A DNA stretch of 64,000 nucleotides from Chitinibacter bivalviorum (GTDB lineage Bacteria > Pseudomonadota > Gammaproteobacteria > Burkholderiales > Chitinibacteraceae): the NCBI RefSeq assembly GCF_013403565.1, contig NZ_CP058627.1:3511172-3575171 (forward strand), given 5' to 3'. Below the pieces are notes generated by a model. That model had not been told where the DNA came from, did not search any database, and was given only the letters and a program-made list of their open reading frames with translations. The position numbers were made by a program, and so were the translations under genes. Shown here in pieces: positions 54,460-62,854 of the stretch; the stretch's first letter is position 1; every line of letters starts with the position of its first letter.

Positions 54460-55398
54460 ATGAGTGATTCTATTGAACGTGATGCTTTAAAAGATATTTT
54501 AACCGCTTCGGTCAAAGAGCAGCGTGCCGCTCGCCGCTGGGGAATTTTCTTTAAATTACTCACGTTTTCATATCTGTTTTTGATGCTGGCTTTGTTTATG
54601 GGCTGGGTCGGTAATAAAGAAGCGGAAAGTGCCTCAACTGGCCCGCACACTGCGGTGGTGGATTTGAAGGGTGAAATTTCGGCGGGAAGTGACGCCAGTA
54701 GTGACATCGTGTTGGCCGGTTTGAAAGCGGCCTTTGAAGACAGCAACACCAAAGCGGTGATTTTGCGTGCCAATAGCCCTGGTGGTAGCCCTGTGCAATC
54801 GGGTCTGATGTATGACGAAATTGTTCGCTTGAAGAAAATGCATCCGAAAACACCATTTTATGTCGTGGTCGAAGATGTGTGCGCTTCGGGTTGTTACTAC
54901 ACTGCGGTGTCGGCAGACAAAATTTTTGCCGATAAAGCCTCGATCGTTGGCTCGATTGGCGTTTTGATGGACGGCTTTGGTTTTACTGGTGCGATGGAAA
55001 AACTGGGGGTTGAGCGTCGCTTGATGACCGCGGGCGCTAATAAAGGCTTTTTGGATCCGTTCTCGCCGCAAAGCGAAGCACAAAAAGAAAAAGCGTTGGC
55101 GATGCTGGCAGAAATTCATCAGCAATTTATCAGTGTGGTCAAACAGGGGCGTGGCAAACGCTTGGCGCAAGATAATCCTGATTTATTTTCTGGGCTGGTG
55201 TGGTCGGGCGAATCGGGCTTGAAACTCGGTCTGGTGGACGCCTTGGGTTCGGTGAATTCAGTAGCACGCGATGTCGTGAAAGTGCCTAACGTGGTCGACT
55301 TCACGCCGCAACCTTCTTACGCGGATCGATTGGCTCGCCAGTTGGGCGTTGCAGCAGCCACGACGTTGGGTGCAAAGATGGAGTTTCATTTGAAATAA
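54460..55398 (+). CDS. sppA: S49 family signal-peptide peptidase (SppA type)
   Basis: SppA is an inner-membrane serine protease that degrades cleaved signal peptides. This 312-residue form is the single-domain type: a membrane anchor at about residues 33-50 (LLTFSYLFLMLALFMGWVG), then ANSPGGSPVQSGLMYDEI near 105. The probable nucleophile Ser is in EDVCASGCYYTAVSADKI, and the general-base Lys is in the FADKASIVGSIGVL segment or shortly after it. It immediately follows the Rieske gene. A 49-bp palindrome begins six bases after its stop. Confidence 0.92.
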   Translation: MSDSIERDALKDILTASVKEQRAARRWGIFFKLLTFSYLFLMLALFMGWVGNKEAESASTGPHTAVVDLKGEISAGSDASSDIVLAGLKAAFEDSNTKAVILRANSPGGSPVQSGLMYDEIVRLKKMHPKTPFYVVVEDVCASGCYYTAVSADKIFADKASIVGSIGVLMDGFGFTGAMEKLGVERRLMTAGANKGFLDPFSPQSEAQKEKALAMLAEIHQQFISVVKQGRGKRLAQDNPDLFSGLVWSGESGLKLGLVDALGSVNSVARDVVKVPNVVDFTPQPSYADRLARQLGVAAATTLGAKMEFHLK

Positions 55399-55404
55399 AT
55401 TGAA

Positions 55405-55453
55405 GGGTATATGGCTAGAGATATTTATTATTAATGTCTTTGGCCTTATACCC
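55405..55453. repeat. 49-bp palindromic repeat, copy H
   Basis: GGGTATA (55405-55411) faces TATACCC with a one-base offset (55446-55453), 49 bp in all. The interior forms a long stem (GGC, AGA and ATATT pair with AAT, TCT and GGCC). It lies six bases after the sppA stop and 23 bases before motD. Confidence 0.82.
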
Positions 55454-55476
55454 AGTACTTCTAGGGGGTGATGTCA

Positions 55477-56259
55477 ATGGCACGTAGAAAAAGAGCTGAA
55501 GAGCACGAAAACCATGAGCGCTGGCTGGTGTCGTATGCTGACTTTATTACGCTGTTGTTTGCCTTCTTTGTGGTGATGTATGCCATTTCTTCGGTTAACG
55601 AAGGGAAGTACAAAGTGCTGTCCAATTCCTTGGTCGATGCCTTCAAGCAGCCCAAGCAATCGGCTGAGCTTATTCGACTCGACAACCAAAATGTACCGGG
55701 TGCGCCGCAAAAATTAATTGTGATTCCGGGGCCAACGATGTTGCCCAATGACGGCAAGATCGAGGCGCAAACTAAAAAAATGCAAGGTATGGCCGGTGAT
55801 TTGCGCGAAACGCTTGGCACTCTGATTGACCAAGGCAAGGTCAAAGTCACACAATCAAAACGCGGCATTGCCGTCGAAATTAGCGACTCGATTTTATTCG
55901 ATACTGGCCGCGCCGATTTGCAGCCAGACTCGGCAAATGCCTTGTTGGCCATCGCTGAGCGCGTCAAAGACGCCGATAATTTAATTCAAATCGAAGGGCA
56001 TACCGATAATCAACCAATCCGCGCGGGTTTATTTCCTAGTAATTGGGAATTGTCGGCTGCTCGTGCCGCCAGTGTCGTGCGCTTGTTTCAAAGTGCCGGA
56101 GTGGCACCACAGCGCATGGTGGCTATCGGCTACGCGGAGTTTCGGCCCGTTGAATCAAATGACACCCTAGAGAGTCGAGCCCGCAATCGCCGGGTGACGC
56201 TGAATATTTTGGCGGACAACCGCGATGAGGTTGCAGTGCTTCCTTTGGTTGCGCGCTAA
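55477..56259 (+). CDS. motD: Flagellar stator protein MotD (MotB family)
   Basis: MotD anchors a proton-driven flagellar stator to peptidoglycan. The 260-residue protein begins MARRKRAEEHENHERWLVSY, then a single membrane segment (ADFITLLFAFFVVMYAISSV) that contains the proton-carrying Asp. The OmpA-like peptidoglycan-binding domain is at about residues 135-245 (IQIEGHTDNQPI near 170, ELSAARAASVVR near 195). I chose the ATG at 55477 with GGGGG eight bases upstream; GTG and ATG codons just upstream are alternatives. Its usual partner motC is not next to it. Confidence 0.93.
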   Translation: MARRKRAEEHENHERWLVSYADFITLLFAFFVVMYAISSVNEGKYKVLSNSLVDAFKQPKQSAELIRLDNQNVPGAPQKLIVIPGPTMLPNDGKIEAQTKKMQGMAGDLRETLGTLIDQGKVKVTQSKRGIAVEISDSILFDTGRADLQPDSANALLAIAERVKDADNLIQIEGHTDNQPIRAGLFPSNWELSAARAASVVRLFQSAGVAPQRMVAIGYAEFRPVESNDTLESRARNRRVTLNILADNRDEVAVLPLVAR

Positions 56260-56328
56260 GCTAAGGTAATACGCATCTCATCGAATGACGTTACGCTGCC
56301 AACTTTACGCTGAGCGACCATATTGAGC

Positions 56329-58065
56329 ATGGATCATAAGAGTAATCCCGCGATTTTAGATCGAATTACAAAGCTGGTGTATCGCAGCACGGTACCTGGG
56401 CAAATTATCTGCATGCTCACGGCTCTGGTGCTGGCGGCAGCTCATTTTGAACACGTAGAGCCTTGGGTGTTATGCAGCTGGATTGCCGCGACCTGGTTGG
56501 CCGCCTGCTGGCGTTTGATTGCCGCGCGACAATATTTTGCGATTAAAGATCAAGCTGAGGTTGATTATCCTTATTGGAATCGACGATTCGCAACGGGGGT
56601 CAATGTCTCTGGCTTGATCTGGGGTTTGGGTGGCTATGTATTGATGAATGGCGCGTCAGACTCATTGCGACTCTTTACCGCCTTTGTTCTGTCTGGCCTT
56701 GTTGCCGGAGCTGTACCTATTTTGGGCGCGCAATATACGGCGCTGCGCAATTTTGCATTGCTGATTTTAACGCCGGTGCTCATCACGGCGCTGTTGGGTA
56801 AAGGGCAGTTAGACCCGGTCCTCGCCGCCATGTGTATTTTGTACATGGTTGTGGTCACCAAAGGCGTTAAAAATTATAACGATGCAATTTTAGAAAGTGT
56901 GTTGCTGGAGTTAGAGCAAAAACAATTGGTCGTTGAGTTGGAAAAAGCTCGCAATATCGCCGAGGCGGCCAGTCGCGCAAAGAGTGAATTTATTGCCAAT
57001 GTCAGCCACGAGATTCGTACCCCTATGAATGGCATTGTGGGCATGACGCATATGCTGGCTCAATCGCCACTCAATGAGAATCAGCGTCAGGAGTTGGCGG
57101 TGATCCAATCGTCATCGAGTCTGTTACTAGCGCTGGTGAACGATGTCTTGGATTTATCAAAAATTGAGGCGGGCAAAATCGAAAGCAATATTACTTCGTT
57201 TAATCTGAGTGAATTGCTGCTCAATACCGTCAAAATGTTTGCGGTAAGTGCCAAAGAGAAAGGAATCACGCTGAGTTTAGAGCCCCCTGCGGCGACACCT
57301 ATTTATGTTGCGGGAGATTTTTTACGCTTGCAGCAGGTGCTGGTGAATTTAATTGGTAATGCCATCAAATTTACCAAGCAAGGTCAGGTCACGGTTAATT
57401 GCCGTCATGAAGACAATCATTATTTTTTCTCGGTCAGTGATTCAGGTATCGGTATTTCTGCGGATCATCTTTCACATATTTTTGACGCTTTTGTACAGGC
57501 GGATGGATCTTCTTCGCGGCAATTTGGTGGCACGGGCTTGGGGTTGACTATTTCGCAAAAAATTGTGAAACACTTGGGCGGCGAATTGCAAGTGAGCTCC
57601 GAGGCTGGAAAAGGGGCGACTTTTTCATTTGCCATTCCATTGCAACCGGCGTTAGAAGCGGATGACCAAGTTGAAATCAATCATGCAACTCTTAAGCCTT
57701 TGAGTATTTTGTTGGTTGAAGACAATCCGACCAATCGACTCGTCGCAAGTAAAATTCTCGAAGTAGCGGGGCATCAGGTTTACACCGCAGAAAATGGTGC
57801 TCAAGCGGTCGCTATGGTGCAGGCGCAGGGCTTTGATGTCATTTTGATGGATGTGCAAATGCCGGTTATGGATGGCTTGGAAGCTGCACGGCAAATCAGG
57901 TTACAAGAACATCATCACCGCACGCCCATTATTGCCCTGACGGCAAATGCACTCGAGGGGGATCGACAGGCCTGCTTTGCCGCCGGTATGGATGATTTTA
58001 TAACCAAACCTGTTCGTCCTGAGCAGCTTCATGCCGCGATTCAAGCGGCGATCCAAGTCGCCTAA
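56329..58065 (+). CDS. Membrane hybrid sensor histidine kinase
   Basis: This 578-residue kinase has six predicted membrane helices in the first 180 residues and no large periplasmic sensor. A coiled coil leads to the HisKA domain with the phospho-accepting His in [19 protein letters not shown] near residue 225. The ATPase domain has [19 protein letters not shown] and [13 protein letters not shown]-terminal receiver ([19 protein letters not shown], quoted in part) has its phospho-Asp in [14 protein letters not shown]. No output domain is present. I chose ATG 56329 over a TTG two codons before. It lies between motD and three TPR genes. Confidence 0.92.
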   Translation: MDHKSNPAILDRITKLVYRSTVPGQIICMLTALVLAAAHFEHVEPWVLCSWIAATWLAACWRLIAARQYFAIKDQAEVDYPYWNRRFATGVNVSGLIWGLGGYVLMNGASDSLRLFTAFVLSGLVAGAVPILGAQYTALRNFALLILTPVLITALLGKGQLDPVLAAMCILYMVVVTKGVKNYNDAILESVLLELEQKQLVVELEKARNIAEAASRAKSEFIANVSHEIRTPMNGIVGMTHMLAQSPLNENQRQELAVIQSSSSLLLALVNDVLDLSKIEAGKIESNITSFNLSELLLNTVKMFAVSAKEKGITLSLEPPAATPIYVAGDFLRLQQVLVNLIGNAIKFTKQGQVTVNCRHEDNHYFFSVSDSGIGISADHLSHIFDAFVQADGSSSRQFGGTGLGLTISQKIVKHLGGELQVSSEAGKGATFSFAIPLQPALEADDQVEINHATLKPLSILLVEDNPTNRLVASKILEVAGHQVYTAENGAQAVAMVQAQGFDVILMDVQMPVMDGLEAARQIRLQEHHHRTPIIALTANALEGDRQACFAAGMDDFITKPVRPEQLHAAIQAAIQVA

Positions 58066-58147
58066 TTTTCTTGTGATTTAGCCATTCTAATTGTGATCAG
58101 CTAGTTCGACCGCTATAAAGAACTATTGTGATTTCAGGCTACGATCT

Positions 58148-59614
58148 GTGGATGTTTTTCAAAGTGCCTGCGAAGCGGAAGTTCCCTACTTGCTCAGTCA
58201 AGTCGAGTCGCTTGCGCTGCAGGATGTCAATCAAGCCTATCTGGCCAGCGCCGCACTTTTCGAGCGAAGCAAGCACCTGCTGCTTAGCCCTGCTTTGTCA
58301 GTACAGGTGCATCTCTCGCACGCCAGAGCGCTTTGGGGCTTGGGGCGCTTTTCTCCGGCCTTACGCTTGATTAAGCAAGCAGGTAAAAAGGTCAATGAAT
58401 TTCAACTCAATGAATTAAGGGCTGAAGTTTATTTGTTACGCGGTGTGGTTAATTTAAGTCTGAAACGCTACCTTGTCTCCCTTAATGATCTGGCAATGGC
58501 CACCGATGTCGCCGTCGATGTGGTGAATATTGCGGTCGCAATTGAAGCCTACCTAAATGTAAGCCAAATCTATTTTATTTTTGGCAAGAATGATGAAGCG
58601 AATGAATTGCTGCAAGTTGGGCATCAATTGTCTATTGCGATTGATGATGTAAAACTGATCGCAAAAAGTGCGATTTTTTTATCCAATAATTTGCTCGATG
58701 CGGGGCGCTATACAGAAGCGTTGGAAGTTATTTATCAGAGTGAAGCCAGAATTTTAGAATATGGTGACATGACTTGGGTCGTTGAAGCTGGAAAATCAAT
58801 GGCTGTTTGTTATTATCGGATGGGGTGCAACGAGCAAGCCGAGCTGTATTTTGAAACAATGCGTGCGATGTCCAATTACTATGAGAATTTGTGGGCTTAT
58901 TCTCTGGTGTCAATTAACTTTGCCGAATTTTTATTTGATCAAGGTCAGTTTGAAAAATCGGTCGAAATGCTTGATAAGGCAGCACCAGGGTTACGTATTT
59001 TTGATAATATTTATTTAAGACAAAAAGAATTGTTACTGCGCTTTAAGGTTTACAAAGGGAAATTTGATTTTCAGCAAGCTTTGCAATATTTAAAAAAATA
59101 TGAAGCGTTAAAGCTAGAGTTTTTGTTGGGCGGGTCATCAACCCTAGAGCGTAAAACTGCGAGTGCCTTGGGGCAGTTTGTTCGTAGCAATAAATTGATT
59201 GAAAAGACAAGAATTGAGTTTGAAAAGCTGCTAGGTTTTGTCGAGCCAAAAAGCTTAGCGCACCGAAGTAAATTATTAGTCGAGAGATGCGCAAGTTTAG
59301 GGAACGATTCTCAAATACTTCATCTAAAAGTTGAATCCGCGATTGTAAGTCGTAAAGTGGTGGAGAATAAAATTGTGCTTTTATTAAGAGAATTTTGTTC
59401 TGGAGGAGATGTTTGGGTTAGAAGTGAAGTAGGTAATTACTATATTTATTTCGACGAAGGTGGAAATCAAAACAGCGTATTGCTAGCGAACTTAATGGAT
59501 AAATTTTCCAATTTCCCTTGGAGTTGGCATGATTGTAACGCCCCAGCGATTGAAAGTGAGTGGTTGAGTCCCAAAAGCACAATAGATGCATTATTGAAGC
59601 GGGTTCAGGCATGA
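58148..59614 (+). CDS. TPR-like helical protein, paralogue 1
   Basis: This 488-residue soluble protein starts at a GTG and is made of helical hairpins in the tetratricopeptide style from about residue 40 to 330, for example ALRLIKQAGKKVNEFQLNELRA and KLIAKSAIFLSNNLLDAGRYTEALEVIYQSE, each quoted in part. The C-terminal 100 residues form a distinct beta-rich domain with CSGGDVWVRSEVGNYYIYFDE. It shares that domain and several repeats with the next gene, so the two are tandem paralogues. Codons are AT-richer than in flanking housekeeping genes. It overlaps the next gene by four bases. The function is unknown. Confidence 0.8.
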   Translation: MDVFQSACEAEVPYLLSQVESLALQDVNQAYLASAALFERSKHLLLSPALSVQVHLSHARALWGLGRFSPALRLIKQAGKKVNEFQLNELRAEVYLLRGVVNLSLKRYLVSLNDLAMATDVAVDVVNIAVAIEAYLNVSQIYFIFGKNDEANELLQVGHQLSIAIDDVKLIAKSAIFLSNNLLDAGRYTEALEVIYQSEARILEYGDMTWVVEAGKSMAVCYYRMGCNEQAELYFETMRAMSNYYENLWAYSLVSINFAEFLFDQGQFEKSVEMLDKAAPGLRIFDNIYLRQKELLLRFKVYKGKFDFQQALQYLKKYEALKLEFLLGGSSTLERKTASALGQFVRSNKLIEKTRIEFEKLLGFVEPKSLAHRSKLLVERCASLGNDSQILHLKVESAIVSRKVVENKIVLLLREFCSGGDVWVRSEVGNYYIYFDEGGNQNSVLLANLMDKFSNFPWSWHDCNAPAIESEWLSPKSTIDALLKRVQA

Positions 59615-61077
59615 TTTCCCACTCGAAAACGGACGCTAAAGTTGCCGAACTCGTTGGCTTGATCGAGCTGAAATATTGGCAATCGAACAATGAATTGCAC
59701 CAAGATTGCAAAAATCTGCTCGATCTTTGCTTGAAAGAGAAAAATGAAATGCTGGGCTATGCATATTTGTTATATGGCCGCTCATTTTTGATTGTAGGCG
59801 ATTTTGCAAGTGCCTTGTCTTTCATTCATCAAGCCGAATTGTGGTGCAAAAAGAAAAATGATAAGGCGCATCTGCCTCTGGTCTTGCTATGGCTAGGCGT
59901 TACAAATAAAAAAATAAGAAATTATAATGGCGCATTTAAAGCATGGCTAGAAGCATTAAAAATAGCGCTTGAAAATTCAAAATTGGAAATAGCAATTGAG
60001 GTCTATTTAAATATTGGTATGTTGTACCAATTGGCGGAATTGCATGAAGAGTGCTCTGGGATGTTGATGAGTGGTTTTACCATTGCTGAGTCGATTAATG
60101 ATAAGAAGCTATTGGCAAAGAGTTGTATATTTTTATCTGATGCATTAATTTTTGCAGGGCAGTATTCCGCAGCAATGTCGATTGTGATGCGAGCGGAGAT
60201 GGATATTATATTGCATGGTGATATGACCTGGATTATCGAGTCATGTAAAAATAAAGGAGCTTGCCTGTGGTATCTTGGTCAAAAAGATGAGGCAATCACT
60301 TGTTTTGAGTCTGGGTTGGCGATTGCAAGTGAATTTAACTTAAATTGGGCATATGCTGCAACTGCTGTGATATATGCCGAAATGTTGTTGCTTGAAAATG
60401 ATGGCGTACGAGCTCAAGAAATTTTGCTCAATGCGCGGCATCATCTCGATTTATTTCCTGACGATGATTTGACTGAAAAGTGGTTTTTTTTGCAGTATCG
60501 AACAATGAAGTTGGCTTCGAAGTTTGAGCTGGCCCTGGCGGCAATAAAAAAAGCTCATGCTTGTCGTTTACATAATATTGAGAAATCGGTCGGCTATGGA
60601 TTATCTGGTCTGTTTCTGCAAAAGTTAAGGAAATTGTACCCCTCTTTGAGACGTGATTTTATCAAGTTCGAACGTCTCGCAGGTGGCTCGAATATTCGAA
60701 TGAGTATGAAGCAGTTGATGGCTTTCAAGGCTTTGTGTGACCACAGTGTAGGGTCAGGTCGAATTATTGAAATTAATGTAAAACCTGAATCGCGAAGTAT
60801 TGTTGATCAGCGCGCATTATTGGTCATTACTGATTATTGTAGTCCTAAAGATGTTTGGATTAAGGTTGGTAATGGTCGTTTTTATATTTATCCAACTCAA
60901 AATGGTAAAAGCCTGCATGATTTTTCAATGCGACTAGTAAAGGCAATTGAAGCTCAGCCATGGTCACGGTTTCAACTATCGCATGTGATTGCGCGCGCTA
61001 GAATTTTAATGGTAGAGCAGATGTTAATCGATCAGGTTGATCAGATTATTCAGCGGGGTTGGCATGATGCAGGATGA
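59611..61077 (+). CDS. TPR-like helical protein, paralogue 2
   Basis: This 488-residue protein is the same length as its neighbour. It shows the same architecture: TPR-like repeats from about residue 20 to 340 (GDMTWIIESCKNKGACLWYLGQ aligns with GDMTWVVEAGKSMAVCYYRMG of paralogue 1, each quoted in part) and a C-terminal domain with CSPKDVWIKVGNGRFYIYPTQ. The ATG at 59611 overlaps the previous TGA, and the 3' end overlaps the downstream kinase start. The three genes are thus translationally coupled and likely to work together, perhaps as sensors or scaffolds for the kinase. No enzymatic motif is visible. Confidence 0.8.
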   Translation: MISHSKTDAKVAELVGLIELKYWQSNNELHQDCKNLLDLCLKEKNEMLGYAYLLYGRSFLIVGDFASALSFIHQAELWCKKKNDKAHLPLVLLWLGVTNKKIRNYNGAFKAWLEALKIALENSKLEIAIEVYLNIGMLYQLAELHEECSGMLMSGFTIAESINDKKLLAKSCIFLSDALIFAGQYSAAMSIVMRAEMDIILHGDMTWIIESCKNKGACLWYLGQKDEAITCFESGLAIASEFNLNWAYAATAVIYAEMLLLENDGVRAQEILLNARHHLDLFPDDDLTEKWFFLQYRTMKLASKFELALAAIKKAHACRLHNIEKSVGYGLSGLFLQKLRKLYPSLRRDFIKFERLAGGSNIRMSMKQLMAFKALCDHSVGSGRIIEINVKPESRSIVDQRALLVITDYCSPKDVWIKVGNGRFYIYPTQNGKSLHDFSMRLVKAIEAQPWSRFQLSHVIARARILMVEQMLIDQVDQIIQRGWHDAG

Positions 61078-62854
61078 TTTTTCTCGACTCATGGTGCGCC
61101 AAGCCCAATATCGCCTGCGTAATTATGATCAGGCTTTGGCCCTAGCTATTGAATTGGTACAGATTGCGAGCGCGCAAAATGATAATCAGCACCTTGCCCA
61201 AGCTTTATTCTTGCAAGGGGAAGCGCTGGAAAAGGTGGGCCAATTTCACGATGCAAAAGCAGTATTGCTTCGTTTAGAGGCCATGTTGTTGCTTAAGGAT
61301 AAGCAAGCCCCGTTATTACTGGATGTCTATGAATGCCTAGGTAAAGCTTGCTATGCAATTGGTGAGTTAAATTTAGCACTTGATTATTGGAGTCAATGTT
61401 TAGAGTTGGCCTTAGAGTGCCAATCTATTGTCCACTATATTAAAGCCTATACCGGCATTGGTGGGGTTTATTTATATTTTGGTTTGTATCAAGAGTCATT
61501 ACGTCATCATTTATTGGCGCTGGAATATGCACAAGAGTTAGATGATGCTGTATTACTCATGATGCTCAACCTATGGTTAGGTAGTGATTATAATGAATTG
61601 GGCCAATACGAATTAGCGCTTTCACATTTAAATCAGGCTAGAGCATTTTATCGTCGCCAGGCAGATGCTGGCCAAGTTTGTGAAGTGATTATGCATATGG
61701 GCTATGCTTATTTAGGCATGAATGAGCTCGCAATGGCGGCAAAGCAATTTAGCGAAAGTATTGAAATAGCAGAGAAAAATCATCATGCATGGCCTTTGGC
61801 GATGGCGACAATGGGTTTAGCTGAAGTGAAGTTATCACAAGGATTGCATGGCGAATCGTTATTTTTGGCAAAGCTAGCTCATGATTATGCAATTAAAAAT
61901 AATTCAATTCACCATGAATTGCGTGCTTGTAAAATTAAGTCTGCCGCACTAGAGGCTCTTGGACAATTTGAGCTTGCTCTGAGCACCTATGAAAGGCATT
62001 GTGAATTATCTGTTCAACTTGCGACGGAAAGAAATAATACCCAGTTACAAAGTACCACTTTAAGAAAAATTAATCGATCTGAAATACGCCTTAAATTGCT
62101 AAAAACAGAACAGCAAAGGAAAAATTTAGAGGAAGAAAATATTCGCCGTCAAGCTGAGTATTTGGCTGAGAAAAATGCTCTTTTAGCTGTGAATCAAGCG
62201 AAAAGTGATTTCCTGGCATTAATTAGTCATGAAATTAGAACGCCATTGTCTGGTGTGATTGGCATGCTACGCTTGGCTAAATCGCAAAAAGAATTACGCC
62301 CTAGCACCCGCGAGCAAATTAGTACCGGACTGGAAAATGCCGAATTATTGCTGGGGATAATTAATGATATTTTGGATGCTTCAAAAATCGAAGCAGGGAA
62401 AATATCGATCGAAGTGATTCCTTTTGACTTGCACAAGGTGATTGGCCAGGTTACAGCGCTCTTTGCGGCTAGAGCTGAGGAAAAAGGGTTGAGTTTTATT
62501 GTGGATGTTGCTCATTTGTCGCATGGCGGCTGCTTGGGTGATCCCACACGAATTCGGCAGGTGTTGTTTAATTTGATAAGTAATGCCATTAAATTTACTG
62601 AAAAAGGGTCGATTCGACTCAGCGCCTATCGCGATGGGGAGCAGGTTAAATTTTCGATTGTCGACACTGGCATCGGAATGGACGAACAAAGTGTGGGGCG
62701 CTTGTTTCGTAAATTTGAGCAGGCCGATTCATCGACAACGCGCAAATATGGTGGCACGGGGCTGGGTCTATCCATTTGCCACAGCCTCGTCGAGCTAATG
62801 CAAGGCTCTATCGGGGTGACGAGTGAGTTGGGGGGGGCACTTGTTTTCGCGTAG
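61064..62854 (+). CDS. Cytoplasmic TPR histidine kinase, interrupted by a G8 run
   Basis: The N-terminal 330 residues are TPR repeats like those of the two preceding genes (for example ALALEYAQELDDAVLLMMLNLWLG, quoted in part). They are followed by a coiled coil, HisKA with FLALISHEIRTPLSGVIGMLR near residue 385, and the ATPase domain with NLISNAIKFTEKG, VDTGIGM and YGGTGLGLSI. It has no membrane segment, so it should sense a cytoplasmic signal. The ATG at 61064 overlaps the previous stop by 14 bases. The frame ends in SELGGALVFA after eight G at 62830-62837. One added G restores SELGGGTCFRVDLPL and the receiver that follows. Confidence 0.88.
   Translation: MMQDDFSRLMVRQAQYRLRNYDQALALAIELVQIASAQNDNQHLAQALFLQGEALEKVGQFHDAKAVLLRLEAMLLLKDKQAPLLLDVYECLGKACYAIGELNLALDYWSQCLELALECQSIVHYIKAYTGIGGVYLYFGLYQESLRHHLLALEYAQELDDAVLLMMLNLWLGSDYNELGQYELALSHLNQARAFYRRQADAGQVCEVIMHMGYAYLGMNELAMAAKQFSESIEIAEKNHHAWPLAMATMGLAEVKLSQGLHGESLFLAKLAHDYAIKNNSIHHELRACKIKSAALEALGQFELALSTYERHCELSVQLATERNNTQLQSTTLRKINRSEIRLKLLKTEQQRKNLEEENIRRQAEYLAEKNALLAVNQAKSDFLALISHEIRTPLSGVIGMLRLAKSQKELRPSTREQISTGLENAELLLGIINDILDASKIEAGKISIEVIPFDLHKVIGQVTALFAARAEEKGLSFIVDVAHLSHGGCLGDPTRIRQVLFNLISNAIKFTEKGSIRLSAYRDGEQVKFSIVDTGIGMDEQSVGRLFRKFEQADSSTTRKYGGTGLGLSICHSLVELMQGSIGVTSELGGALVFA
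62830..62837 (+). repeat. Homopolymeric G8 tract causing the kinase frameshift
   Basis: Eight consecutive G in the last part of the ATPase domain. Nine (or six) would keep the reading frame open into the receiver and Hpt regions. Such tracts slip during replication and are classic switches of phase-variable genes. Confidence 0.9.
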
